A stretch of DNA of 64,000 bases, taken from positions 1,612,001-1,676,000 of the forward strand of contig NZ_JACHJR010000001.1 in the NCBI RefSeq assembly GCF_014203705.1, given 5' to 3'. Made by a program: the position numbers and the translations under genes. Every line of letters starts with the position of its first letter. Position 1 is the stretch's first letter. The notes under the pieces are model-generated. The model had not been told where the DNA came from. It did not search any database and worked only from the letters and a program-made list of their open reading frames with translations. Shown here in pieces: positions 1-8,048 of the stretch. The stretch comes from Kitasatospora gansuensis (GTDB taxonomy: Bacteria; Actinomycetota; Actinomycetes; Streptomycetales; Streptomycetaceae).

Positions 1-602
1 GGGAGACCGTAGCCGGCCTCCGGGACGGCCCAGCTGGTGACGGTCTGGCTCCGGCCGTCCCGGGTCACGGCGATCAGCGAGCAGGACAGCGGGCCCTTGA
101 CGCCACCCAGCCGGAGGGCGACGTGGGTGCCCCACTTCTTGTCCTCCAGCGCGACCGTGGCGACCGCTCCGGTGGTCCGGTCGGTGGCCGTCCGGAGGGT
201 GCCGTGGTCGATCAAGTCCTGGGCGGGGCTGGTGGAGTGGGCCACCGGGGTGCCGGATCCGCCGTCCCCGCTGAGGGACGCACCGACCAGCGGCCCGGCG
301 ATCAGCACCGCGACGGCGGCGGCGACCAGAAAGAGCCGGCGGGTCCGCGAGGTGCGGCGGACGGCGGTCACCTCGGCGACCATCCGCTCCAGCAGCTCGC
401 CGCCAGGAGCGGCGTCCGCCGCGGGGCGGACCGCGTCCGCGTACTCCGCGAGCAGTGGTTCCAGTCCGGAGAGCTCCTCGGCCTCGGCCGTGCACCGGGC
501 GCAGTCCGCCAGATGTGCGGCGAACTCCGCCATCTCCTCCGGTTCGAGCAGCCCGAGGACGTAGGCACCCACGTCGAGGTGCTGCTCCTGCGGGGACGTC
601 AC
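1..602 (-). CDS. ZAS-type anti-sigma factor with RskA-like C-terminus (partial, runs off window)
   Basis: Membrane-bound anti-sigma factor predicted to hold the adjacent ECF sigma factor inactive. Seen: a GTG start at 602 that overlaps the sigma stop by four bases (GTGA). The cytoplasmic N-terminus has the zinc-binding pattern H30-x3-C34-x2-C37 (HLADCARC), typical of zinc anti-sigma domains. One hydrophobic segment spans about residues 90-109 after an Arg-rich stretch. The remainder would lie outside the membrane and resembles RskA C-terminal domains. The 3' end lies beyond base 1, so length and ending are unknown. The overlap with the sigma gene makes co-translation likely. The signal sensed cannot be read from the sequence. 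Confidence 0.85.
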   Translation of the reverse strand, partial: MTSPQEQHLDVGAYVLGLLEPEEMAEFAAHLADCARCTAEAEELSGLEPLLAEYADAVRPAADAAPGGELLERMVAEVTAVRRTSRTRRLFLVAAAVAVLIAGPLVGASLSGDGGSGTPVAHSTSPAQDLIDHGTLRTATDRTTGAVATVALEDKKWGTHVALRLGGVKGPLSCSLIAVTRDGRSQTVTSWAVPEAGYGL

Positions 603-1177
603 GATGTCACTCCTCGTTCCTCGAGTGCGATCTTGAGCGAGCGGAGCGCGTAGAAGACCCTGGAGCGTACGGTACCGGCGGGCACGCCGAGCACGGCGGC
701 GGCCTCGTTCACCGTACGTCCCTTGAGGTAGGTCTCGACGATCACCTGCCGGTGCGGCTCGGTGAGGGCGTCCAGGGCGTCGGAGATGGTCATCAGGCGC
801 AGCGCCTTCTCCAATTCGTCCTCCGCGGGCATGACTTCGAGCATGGCGTCACCCACCTCGCGGGGGCGCGACTGCCGGCTCCGGTGGCCGTCGATGACGA
901 TCCGCCGGGCGACGGTCACCAGCCAGGGGCGGAGCGAGGCGGCGGCCGGTTCGAGGCGGTGGATGTTCCGCCAGGCCCGGACCAGCGTCTCCTGCACCAC
1001 GTCCTCGGCCTGGTGCCGGTCGCCGCCGACCAGCCGGAGCACGAAGCTGAGCAGCGCGGCGGCGTGCTGGTCGTGCAGGGCGCGGATCAGCTCCTCGCCC
1101 TGCACCGCCTCGCTCCGCACTGCCTCGCTCCGTGCTGCCTCGTCCCGTGCTCCGGTCACGGCCGAATCGTGCCGCAT
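599..1177 (-). CDS. ECF-family RNA polymerase sigma factor
   Basis: Sigma-70 family ECF factor of 192 aa that would redirect RNA polymerase to a stress or envelope regulon. Region 2 is visible in the first half (VVQETLVRAWRN) and the region 4 helix-turn-helix near the end (LGVPAGTVRSRVFYALRSLK). I chose ATG 1177 because GAGGAGAGG lies just upstream. ATG 1219 is an alternative: its A is the last base of the upstream lipoprotein stop (TGATG), which would couple translation and add 14 residues. The four-base overlap with the following zinc anti-sigma gene identifies that gene as its regulator. The lipoprotein upstream is probably in the same transcript and may be a target or part of signalling. 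Confidence 0.9.
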   Translation of the reverse strand: MRHDSAVTGARDEAARSEAVRSEAVQGEELIRALHDQHAAALLSFVLRLVGGDRHQAEDVVQETLVRAWRNIHRLEPAAASLRPWLVTVARRIVIDGHRSRQSRPREVGDAMLEVMPAEDELEKALRLMTISDALDALTEPHRQVIVETYLKGRTVNEAAAVLGVPAGTVRSRVFYALRSLKIALEERGVTS

Positions 1178-1218
1178 GCGCCTCTCCTCGTCGAGCAGCA
1201 GCGGGGTCACGGAAGCCA

Positions 1219-1794
1219 TCAGTAGCCGTTGCCGCCCGTGCCGGTACCGGCCGCCGCCTTCTTGCCGTCCGGCGCGGCGATGAACCAAGTGCCGCCCACG
1301 CCTTGGCCGTTGGTCTCGCCCGGTGCCTTGTCGCCCGCGAAGCGGTACAGCGGCCAGCCGCCCAGGGTGAGCTGCTTGGTGCCGTCGGCCCGGGTGACGC
1401 TGCCGACCAGCTTGGCGTCGATCCCCTTGATCGTGCCCTGGGCGTTCACCGGCACCGGCGGCCACTTGGCGGCGCAGTCGCCGTTGCAGTTGGAGGCCGA
1501 CGGGTTGGCGGTGTCCTTGTCGAAGCGGTACAGCGTGTAGTCCAGGCCGTCCAGCACGATCGCCCCGAACTTCGCGGTGTTCCCGGCGGCCAGCGAGCCC
1601 TTCAGCGCGGCCTTGTCCGTGGCGGCCTTGTCCGTGGCGGGCGCGGAGGCGGCAGGGGTGGAGGCGGCGGGCGCCGAGGCCGCCGGAGTAGCGGTGGCGG
1701 CGGGCTTGCCGTCCGAGCCGCAGGCGGTGAGCAGCAGCAGACCGGCCACGGCGGCCGGGACGGTCAGCAGGGCGGTGCGGCGAAGGTTGCGCAT
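1219..1794 (-). CDS. COG4315-type lipoprotein with Yx(F/W/Y)xxD repeats
   Basis: Exported lipoprotein of 191 aa. The signal peptide ends in a lipobox with acceptor Cys25 (LLLLTAC). A low-complexity Ala/Thr/Pro linker follows. The rest has two copies of the family signature (YTLYRFDKD and WPLYRFAGD), each followed by a conserved region, and a C-x2-D-C pair before a WPP motif. This matches the COG4315 'secreted repeat' lipoproteins, whose function is not established. It stands first in an apparent three-gene operon with the ECF sigma and anti-sigma factors, so I infer that it belongs to the envelope response they control. Confidence 0.85.
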   Translation of the reverse strand: MRNLRRTALLTVPAAVAGLLLLTACGSDGKPAATATPAASAPAASTPAASAPATDKAATDKAALKGSLAAGNTAKFGAIVLDGLDYTLYRFDKDTANPSASNCNGDCAAKWPPVPVNAQGTIKGIDAKLVGSVTRADGTKQLTLGGWPLYRFAGDKAPGETNGQGVGGTWFIAAPDGKKAAAGTGTGGNGY

Positions 1795-1921
1795 GAGTGG
1801 TCTCCCCCACGAGATCTGATGGACATTCGCATCCATCAGTACGGAGCCGGCCGGCGGAGCACTCAACGCCTCGGAAGATTTTTCTCGGCGATTTCCGGCG
1901 GGGCGGTCCCGGACGGGCGCT

Positions 1922-2185
1922 CCGCTGGCCCAGCATGGCGGGTGGCAGGGGTCGTTCTCACTGACCGTCACACCCGACGGCATCCGCGACCTCACCCTCG
2001 CCACCACCACCGTCACGCTGGCGCCCGCGACCGGTGCCGACATCCGCGAGGTGTTCTGCGACCGGGTCGGCTTCTACGCCACCCGGGCCCTGGCCGACCG
2101 CGCCGTGGCCGCCGATCTCGAATTGGCCGCCTGCGACGCCGCGGAGGCGTGGGCGGTCGGCAAGCGGCTCGCCGACCTGTTCTGA
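1922..2185 (+). pseudogene. 5'-truncated remnant resembling the C-terminus of an organomercurial-lyase-like protein
   Basis: An open frame ends at TGA 2183-2185 and reads through a plausible C-terminal domain containing REVFCDRVGFYAT and, at the end, EAWAVGKRLADLF. No ATG or GTG start occurs back to the in-frame stop at 1817, so it looks like the surviving 3' part of a longer gene. The motif order (FCD followed by an F-rich stretch and a final G-R-L-A block) recalls alkylmercury lyase-like proteins, but this is from memory of the family and could be wrong. Third-position GC is high, as expected for coding sequence of this genome. Confidence 0.35.
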
Positions 2186-2192
2186 CCCGCCG

Positions 2193-2720
2193 CTACTGCC
2201 ACGAGGGGTCGGAGCGCAGCACGCTGTAGCCGACCTCGTCGTGCCACTGCCCGTTCCGGTACGCGATGCTGCGCAGCACGCCCTCCCGGCTGAACCCGGC
2301 CCGCTCCAGCACCCGTTGGGCGGCGACGTTCGCCACCTCGGTGGCCGCCTCGACCCGGACCAGCTGGGTGTGCGCGAACAGGTACCGGACCAGCTCGCGC
2401 ATCGCCGGCGCACCGAGACCGCGTCCGCGGACCGCCGGCAGCAGCGAGATGCCGGTGTTCCAGCAGGACGTGCCGCGCCAGCACATCACCTTCCGCCAGG
2501 AGACGAACCCGGCCGCCTCACCGCCGTCGGCCACGATCAGCGTGCCACCGTCCTCGCTCAGCATCCCGTTCTCCAGCCACTGCCGACGCCACCGCCCCGG
2601 GTCCGACCAGCCCTGCCACTGGAACTCACCCGCCGCCTCGGGATCGGTGAGGAACGCTTCGAGGACCCGCAGGTCCTCCTCCCGTACGGGCCGCAGGGTG
2701 ACGACGGTGTCTTCGCTCAT
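2193..2720 (-). CDS. GNAT family N-acetyltransferase (RimJ/RimL-like)
   Basis: Acetyl-CoA-dependent N-acetyltransferase of 175 aa. The acetyl-CoA loop is recognisable as RGRGLGAPAM near residue 101, followed by the RimJ/RimL-type block in which AAQRVLERAGFSREGVLR ends the fold. The start MSEDTVVTLRPV fits the usual 'LRP' first strand. The substrate is not predictable; RimJ/RimL-like enzymes acetylate protein N-termini, antibiotics or small amines. The upstream YbaK-type gene runs 95 bases into this one on the same strand, suggesting co-transcription or a late start. Confidence 0.88.
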   Translation of the reverse strand: MSEDTVVTLRPVREEDLRVLEAFLTDPEAAGEFQWQGWSDPGRWRRQWLENGMLSEDGGTLIVADGGEAAGFVSWRKVMCWRGTSCWNTGISLLPAVRGRGLGAPAMRELVRYLFAHTQLVRVEAATEVANVAAQRVLERAGFSREGVLRSIAYRNGQWHDEVGYSVLRSDPSWQ

Positions 2721-3300
2721 CGGGCCACCCTAGGGCCTCACTCGCGAGCCCCTCCATCACCTGCGCGCCCGGCAGTTGGGCCAGCACCCACCCCGGCAGG
2801 ATCAGCTTGCCCCGCCGCCGCCCACTCCCGACCAGCACGAACGGCGCCGCCACCACGGCCGCGTCGATCAGCAACGGCCAGCCGGCCGGAAGGCCGACCG
2901 GCGTGATGCCGCCGTACTCCATCCCGGTCTCCGCGACGGCCGTCTCCATCGGCGCGAACGACGCCTTGCGCGCGCCGAGGTGCTTGCGGACGGCCGTGTT
3001 GACGTCCACCCGGGTCCCGGCCAGCGCCAGGCAGGCGGCCAGGGTGGTCTCGCCACCACGCTTGGCCGCGATCACCACACAGTTCGCGGACACCTCGGGA
3101 GCGACGTCGTACGCCTCGCAGAACACCGCGGTGTCGGCCTTCGCCGGATCGGTGTCGACGTACAGCACCGACCGGGCGGCACCGGGCACGTCCCAGTTCT
3201 TCAACGCATCCGCCACCGGCCCGACCAGGGGCTCGTCCAACGTGAGGGCGGCGAACGCGGTCTCGAAGTTCCCGAACGGGGCGGGCAGACGGTCGGTCAT
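2626..3300 (-). CDS. YbaK/prolyl-tRNA editing domain protein
   Basis: Free-standing YbaK/aminoacyl-tRNA-associated domain of 224 aa, a family that hydrolyses mischarged aminoacyl-tRNAs or related esters in trans. Visible family features are the NCVVIAAKRGG block, the RKHLGARKASFAP stretch with the conserved Lys, and the GGITPVGLP loop. The fold should end near VLAQLPGAQVMEGLA. The last 30 or so residues are Arg/Pro/Gly-rich and are read in the overlap with the GNAT gene, so they are probably an unselected extension left by loss of an earlier stop. The start is ATG 3300. Confidence 0.82.
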   Translation of the reverse strand: MTDRLPAPFGNFETAFAALTLDEPLVGPVADALKNWDVPGAARSVLYVDTDPAKADTAVFCEAYDVAPEVSANCVVIAAKRGGETTLAACLALAGTRVDVNTAVRKHLGARKASFAPMETAVAETGMEYGGITPVGLPAGWPLLIDAAVVAAPFVLVGSGRRRGKLILPGWVLAQLPGAQVMEGLASEALGWPDERRHRRHPAARTGGGPAGPRSVPHRSRGGG

Positions 3301-3378
3301 GGCGGAGCAGCCTTTCGAGGTCGGAACGCCCGCGGAAATCCACGAGCCACAGGAGCACCCTCCTGACAGGATTCTGCC

Positions 3379-4902
3379 GTGGATCACCTCCTGTGCGGAC
3401 TCGCCGCCAACCCGGCGCTGCCGACTGCCCTCCTCGACCGACTGATCGCCACCGCCGACGCCGACACCCTCGCGGAGCTCGCCGACCGTCCGGACCTGAG
3501 TCGCGCCCAGGCGGTCGCGCTCGCGGCGCGGGACGAGGACTCGGTGAGTCGGCTCGTGCTCTCCGGGCTGCTCACCGCCGCCGACGTCGATCCCGCCCGG
3601 CAGCCCTCGGCCGCGATCACCCTGCTCGACGAGCGCGCCGGAGACCCTTCCTGGGCACGGCTGTTGGCGACGGACCCGGCCGTCGACCGGCGGGAGAGGC
3701 TGGCCGCCTGCCCCGATCTGCCGCCCGAGGTGACGGCGCTGCTCGGCGCCGATCCCGTGATCCGGGTGGTCGCCGAGCTCGCGCTGTGGACGACGGCCGA
3801 CTCGGCCGCCCGGCTCGCGGAGCACCCGCACGCCGACGTACGCCGCTCGGTGGCCGCCAACACGGCGACACCGCCGGCCGTACTCGCGATGCTGCTCACC
3901 GGCGACGGGCTGCCACCGGCCCGGTGGTGCTCGGTGTGCGACCACGACCCCGTCCCGTTCGAACACGACCCGCACTGCCCACGCCTCAACTGCGGGCTGC
4001 CGCCGGGTGCGGCCTGCGACGGCAGCCATCAGTCCACGGTGCACGCGATCCAGCAGGCGGCGCTGGCCAACCCGGCCACGCCCCCGGCAGCCTGTGCCGG
4101 CTTCACCGACCATCCGTCCGCTCTGCTGCGCCGCGAACTCGCCTGCCGGACCGATCTGTTGGCATCCACCTACACACGGCTCGCCGAGGACCCCATACCC
4201 TGGACGCGGTCCACCCTGGCGGCGAACCCGGCGATCGACGAGACACTGATGCGCCGCCTGGCCGACGACGAAGGACACGACGTCCGGCGCAGCCTCGTGC
4301 ACCACCCACGACTGCCGCTCGACCTGCTGACCTTGCTGGTCGACAGCGTCCGGATCGGCCCGGTCCTGCTGCCACGGGTGGCGACCGCGTCCGCCCAGGA
4401 GGTCAACGAGCTCGTACGGTCGCCGAGTTCGACGGCGCGGATGCTGCTCGCCCAGCGGCGGGACCTGCCCGCCGAGGTCCGGGACACCCTGGCCGCCGAC
4501 CCCGACGCGAAGGTGGTCGCCTCGGTCGCAGCGCACCCCGGCCTGTCCGAGGCGCAGCTCCGGGCCATGCTCGATCGGCACGGCGACCGGGTGGCCGCGA
4601 TGCTGGCGGCCAATCCCGATGCTCCGTCAGCCCTGTTGACGGACCTCGCCCACCGCAACCCGCCGGCCCTGAAGGCACTCCGGGCGATCTCGCGGCACCC
4701 GAACGCGACTGCCTCGGCACTGCTGGTCTGCCTGACGGACCGTCGGGCGCGGCAGGCGGCCGCCGGGCATCCCGCCCTGCCGCCCTCGGTGCTGGCCGGG
4801 TTGCTCGGCGACGAGGACTGGCAGGTGGTGGAGGCGGCCGCCGCCAACCCGGTGCTGCCGCGTGCCGTCATCGAGCAGGCGGTTGTCCGCCCGGTGGCCT
4901 GA
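3379..4902 (+). CDS. Leucine-rich-repeat-variant (LRV) protein with central Cys cluster
   Basis: Large cytoplasmic alpha-solenoid protein of 507 aa without signal peptide. Repeats of about 24 residues recur through both halves, with units such as NPATPPAACAGFTDHP and the pattern L..L..D....VR..VA.NP seen in LRV proteins. Near residues 183-215 a cysteine-rich insert (CSVCDHDP, then CPRLNCGLPPGAAC) interrupts the solenoid; it could bind zinc or an Fe-S cluster. In the founding Azotobacter LRV protein the Fe-S site is N-terminal rather than central. It is convergent with the next gene. Partner and function unknown. Confidence 0.75.
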   Translation: MDHLLCGLAANPALPTALLDRLIATADADTLAELADRPDLSRAQAVALAARDEDSVSRLVLSGLLTAADVDPARQPSAAITLLDERAGDPSWARLLATDPAVDRRERLAACPDLPPEVTALLGADPVIRVVAELALWTTADSAARLAEHPHADVRRSVAANTATPPAVLAMLLTGDGLPPARWCSVCDHDPVPFEHDPHCPRLNCGLPPGAACDGSHQSTVHAIQQAALANPATPPAACAGFTDHPSALLRRELACRTDLLASTYTRLAEDPIPWTRSTLAANPAIDETLMRRLADDEGHDVRRSLVHHPRLPLDLLTLLVDSVRIGPVLLPRVATASAQEVNELVRSPSSTARMLLAQRRDLPAEVRDTLAADPDAKVVASVAAHPGLSEAQLRAMLDRHGDRVAAMLAANPDAPSALLTDLAHRNPPALKALRAISRHPNATASALLVCLTDRRARQAAAGHPALPPSVLAGLLGDEDWQVVEAAAANPVLPRAVIEQAVVRPVA

Positions 4903-4909
4903 ACTCCCG

Positions 4910-5380
4910 TCAGGTCACCAGCCGGTGGGCTTCCGCGATGAATGCCTCCACCGCGAGTTCGAAGGCCCGCTCCGCCCGCTTCAGCTCCTCCCGGCTGCCT
5001 GCGGGCTGGACGGTTCCGACCAGGTCGAAGACGGCGTGTGCGAGCGCGCCGAGCTGCTGGTCGTGGGTCATCAGCTGCATGCGGAACATCGCGGACTGGG
5101 CCGGCGCGCCACACCGGTCGGCCTCCTGGCGGGCGGTGCGGACGGCCTCGTCCTCGCGCGGCTCGTCGTGGCGGCGGAGCCAGACGTTCACGGACGCGCG
5201 CATCAGCTCGGTCAGGACCTCGGCGAACGCCAGGCAGGCACTCGCGCGTTCCTGCCGCAGGCGCTCCTCCCGGGCCGCGTTCGCGGTGCGGTCGGCGTCG
5301 CGGCGCTGGAGCAGCAGCGTCCCGAACGAGCCGGTCAGGGTGCCGAGTACGGCCACGGCGGCGGCCAACACAGTTTCCAT
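4910..5380 (-). CDS. Small membrane-anchored protein with cytoplasmic helical domain
   Basis: Hypothetical protein of 156 aa. Residues 1-25 form one hydrophobic N-terminal anchor (VLAAAVAVLGTLTGSFGTLL). A charged, helix-rich region follows, with many Arg, Glu and Ala residues (RDADRTANAAREERLRQERA), which suggests a short coiled coil next to the membrane. Small proteins of this layout are common in streptomycetes, but no function is known to me. It overlaps no neighbour and ends eight bases from the convergent LRV gene. Confidence 0.7.
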   Translation of the reverse strand: METVLAAAVAVLGTLTGSFGTLLLQRRDADRTANAAREERLRQERASACLAFAEVLTELMRASVNVWLRRHDEPREDEAVRTARQEADRCGAPAQSAMFRMQLMTHDQQLGALAHAVFDLVGTVQPAGSREELKRAERAFELAVEAFIAEAHRLVT

Positions 5381-5413
5381 GTCGACGAGTCGACCACATC
5401 ACGCACTCGGCCG

Positions 5414-6004
5414 TCAGTCCCCGCAGCGGCCTGCCTCCCGTGCCACCCGCTCCAGCCGCTCGCGGTGCTCCGCCCACCAACTGCGGTCGCCCGGCGGCAG
5501 GTTGTCGTTCTCGCCGCGCTGGCCCACCGATCCGTCGATCAGTTCCCGGACGATGTCGGCGTGACCCGCGTGCCGGTGGGTCTCGCCGATCATGTGGACC
5601 AGGATCCGGTGCAGGGTCAGTTCGCTCCGCTTTCCCCAGGGCACCCGCCCGAGCGCGTCCAACGGCAGCGCCGCGATCGTCACGTCCGAGTGGGCGCACG
5701 CCTCCCGGTAGAGCCCGACGATCTGCTCGCGGCTCTCCTCCGCGGTCGCCCACAGGTCGGAGTTCGGCTCGGCGTCGGTCGCGATCCACAGCGGCGGGGT
5801 CTCGAAGGGCCGCCCGAAGGTCTCGCCGAAGTACGCCGCCTCGGCACCGGCCAGGTGCTTGACCAGCCCCAGCAGATTGGTCCCAGTCGGCGTCATCGGC
5901 CGCCGGAGGTCGTACTCCGACAGTCCGTCAAGTTTCAGCAGCAGCACGTCGCGTGCGTCCTGCAGGTACAGCTGGAGGTCGGCCTTGGGCCCCGGTTCGA
6001 TCAT
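5414..6004 (-). CDS. DinB/DUF664-family protein, putative thiol-dependent transferase
   Basis: Protein of 196 aa in the DinB/YfiT-like four-helix family, many of whose actinobacterial members use mycothiol. Family features seen: an early helix with LVKHLAGAEAAYFGETFG, a hydrophobic core, and the late metal-ligand motif ETHRHAGHADIVRELIDG, whose histidines with the earlier His form the usual three-His metal site. ATG 6004 was chosen because the protein then begins at the first helix; a longer frame upstream lacks family-like sequence. It is divergent from proline iminopeptidase. The reaction is unknown. Confidence 0.82.
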   Translation of the reverse strand: MIEPGPKADLQLYLQDARDVLLLKLDGLSEYDLRRPMTPTGTNLLGLVKHLAGAEAAYFGETFGRPFETPPLWIATDAEPNSDLWATAEESREQIVGLYREACAHSDVTIAALPLDALGRVPWGKRSELTLHRILVHMIGETHRHAGHADIVRELIDGSVGQRGENDNLPPGDRSWWAEHRERLERVAREAGRCGD

Positions 6005-6148
6005 GCGCGCCAGTCTGCCACCGGCCGTCGGGCCGCCTCCATCGACTTTCGGCCGCAGCCGTACACCCGGCTCAAAACCCGTGCCGGAGCGACGGATTGG
6101 CCAGGAATCCCGGAGTTCGCCCACGATCGCACCCTAGGATCGACGGTC

Positions 6149-7108
6149 ATGACTGATCTCTATCCGCCGACCAGTCCCTACCACCACGGAATGCTCGACA
6201 CCGGAGACGGCAACCACGTCTACTACGAGCAGCTCGGCAACCCCGAAGGCAAGCCCGCCCTGTACGTGCACGGCGGCCCGGGGTCGGGTGTTCCGCAGCG
6301 GCCGACCAGGGCGTGGGATCCCGAGCGCTACCGGGTCGTCCGCTTCGACCAGCGCAACTGCGGGCGCAGCACCCCGCACGCCAGCGACCCTGCCGCGGAC
6401 ATGAGCCTGAACACCACGCAGCACCTGATCGACGACATGGAGCTGCTGCGGGAGCACCTCGGCATCGAACGGTGGCTGCTGGACGGTGCCTCCTGGGGAT
6501 CGACGCTCATCCTGGCCTATGCGCAGCAGCACCCCGAGCGGGTCAGCGAGATCGTCATCCAGGCGGTCACGACGACCCGCCGTTCCGAGGTCGACTGGCT
6601 GTACCAGGGTGCCGGGCGGTTCCGTCCCGAGGCGTGGGACCGGTTCCGCGACGGCGTTCCGGAGCACGAGCGGGACGGCGATCTGCTGGCGGCCTACGCG
6701 CGGCTGATGGAGAACCCCGACCGGGCGGTCCGGGAGCAGGCCGCCGCCGACTGGCTCGCCTGGGAGGACGCGGTCATCTCGGACGAGCCCAACGGCGTGC
6801 CCGGCATGTACAGCGCCCGGGAGGCCGACGCACGGATCGCGTTCGTCCGGATCTGCGCCCACTTCTTCAGCAACGGCGCGTGGCTGGAGGAGGACCAACT
6901 GCTGCGCAACGCCCACCGGCTGGCGGGGATCCCGGGGGTTCTGGTGCACGGCCGGCACGACATGGGCAGCCCGGTGCAGACGGCCTGGGAGCTGGCGAAG
7001 GCATGGCCGGACGCGCGGCTGCACATCTTCGAGGACTCGGGGCACGTCGGGAGCGAAGCGATGTCGAAGACCGTCCGGACGGCCCTCGAGGAGTTCAAGA
7101 ACCGCTGA
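6149..7108 (+). CDS. pip: Proline iminopeptidase (alpha/beta hydrolase, S33)
   Basis: Cytoplasmic peptidase of 319 aa that removes N-terminal proline. The family block HGGPGSG is present near residue 42. The nucleophile elbow is GASWGS with Ser115, and the triad is completed by Asp271 (GRHDMG) and His299 (SGHVGSE). RFDQRNCGRSTPHAS matches the DQRGxGRS-type segment of S33 enzymes, with Asn replacing the usual Arg/Gly. Length fits the family (310-330 aa). ATG 6149 was chosen because the sequence upstream is an unrelated open frame. The gene is monocistronic, divergent from the DUF664 gene. Confidence 0.92.
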   Translation: MTDLYPPTSPYHHGMLDTGDGNHVYYEQLGNPEGKPALYVHGGPGSGVPQRPTRAWDPERYRVVRFDQRNCGRSTPHASDPAADMSLNTTQHLIDDMELLREHLGIERWLLDGASWGSTLILAYAQQHPERVSEIVIQAVTTTRRSEVDWLYQGAGRFRPEAWDRFRDGVPEHERDGDLLAAYARLMENPDRAVREQAAADWLAWEDAVISDEPNGVPGMYSAREADARIAFVRICAHFFSNGAWLEEDQLLRNAHRLAGIPGVLVHGRHDMGSPVQTAWELAKAWPDARLHIFEDSGHVGSEAMSKTVRTALEEFKNR

Positions 7109-7164
7109 CCCCATCCCGAAACCAGAATAGAACAGCTTTTCGATTCAGGGCGTACGCTGGAGCC

Positions 7165-7785
7165 ATGCACTTCCAGGGATCACTGCTGAGCGCCGACCGC
7201 CCCCAGCTCGGGCCGCTCGACGGCCTGCGCCGGACCGAGCTGGGGCGCGGGGCCTGGGTGGACGTACTGCCCGGCTGGGTGCAGGGGGCGGACGCGCTGT
7301 TCGAGGAGCTGGCCGGCGGGGTCGAATGGCGGGCCGAGCAGCGGGAGATGTACGAGCGGGTGGTGTCGGTGCCCCGGCTGCTGGCGTACTTCGGGGAGCG
7401 GGACGAACTGCCCGATCCGGTGCTGACCGAGATGCGAACGGAACTGAGCGCGCACTACCGGGCCGAGCTGGGCGAGCCGTTCGCGACGGCCGGGCTCTGC
7501 CTGTACCGGGACGGCAACGACAGCGTGGCCTGGCACGGGGACCGGATCGGGCGGGGGCGGTCGGAGGACACCATGGTGGCGATCGTCTCGGTCGGCGAGC
7601 CGCGCGCGTTGGCGCTGCGGCCCGCCGGCGGGGGCGGGGAGTCGGTCCGGTACGCGCTCGGGCACGGCGACCTGCTGGTGATGGGCGGCTCCTGCCAGCG
7701 CACCTGGGAGCACGCCGTACCGAAGACGGCCCGCCCGGTCGGGCCGCGGATCAGCATCCAGTTCCGCCCGCGCGGCGTGAACTAG
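7165..7785 (+). CDS. AlkB-like 2-oxoglutarate/Fe(II) dioxygenase
   Basis: Dioxygenase of 206 aa related to AlkB, which removes alkyl groups from damaged nucleic acids. The iron ligands are visible as H124-x-D126 (AWHGDRIG) and H183 (WEHAVPK). The 2-oxoglutarate-binding arginines fall in PRISIQFRPR (R195, R201). LCLYRDGNDSVAWHGD is characteristic of actinobacterial AlkB homologues. ATG 7165 follows a short AT-richer leader after proline iminopeptidase. Whether it repairs DNA or RNA or modifies another substrate is not decided by the sequence. Confidence 0.9.
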   Translation: MHFQGSLLSADRPQLGPLDGLRRTELGRGAWVDVLPGWVQGADALFEELAGGVEWRAEQREMYERVVSVPRLLAYFGERDELPDPVLTEMRTELSAHYRAELGEPFATAGLCLYRDGNDSVAWHGDRIGRGRSEDTMVAIVSVGEPRALALRPAGGGGESVRYALGHGDLLVMGGSCQRTWEHAVPKTARPVGPRISIQFRPRGVN

Positions 7786-7888
7786 TAATCCGTACCTGTT
7801 TGCACATCCACGCAACAAGGGTGCAGACTCGGGGGGACGGAAACGAACCCCGGCGCTCTGCCGTGCCGCGAACCGATTGGAGGCAGCC

Positions 7889-7936
7889 ATGGGTACCGAA
7901 CCTCCCAGTCGTCCCTGCCTCCGCGTTGTTCGTTGA
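7889..7936 (+). CDS. Short Cys-containing leader peptide ahead of ABC transporter
   Basis: A 15-codon ORF (MGTEPPSRPCLRVVR) with a perfect GGAGG Shine-Dalgarno six bases upstream of its ATG, 112 bases before the permease start. In streptomycetes short Cys-bearing leader peptides often precede sulfur-assimilation and sulfonate transport genes and are thought to sense cysteine supply by attenuation. The Cys codon sits at position 10 among rare-type arginine codons. The assignment rests on the strong ribosome site, the position and the composition. Confidence 0.5.
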   Translation: MGTEPPSRPCLRVVR

Positions 7937-8048
7937 GCCTCTTTCCGTAACTCTCCGCACCGGCCGCCGCCGGTAGCCCGGCCGTCGGCGTGCCCGCCAC
8001 GGACCGGGGGCCTCGGCGTGCGCACCGTGTGCACCGGAGGTCCCTCCC
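7937..8048 (+). promoter_or_regulatory. Leader region between the short ORF and the transporter start
   Basis: Untranslated stretch of 112 bases, GC-rich, with several short self-complementary segments (for example CCGGCCG around 7968-7984 and CGTGCGCACCGTGTGCACC near 8018). A GGAGG-type site (CCGGAGG, 8035-8041) precedes the permease GTG. Together with the leader peptide it has the layout of a transcription- or translation-attenuation region, but I cannot draw a defined terminator/antiterminator pair by eye. Confidence 0.3.
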
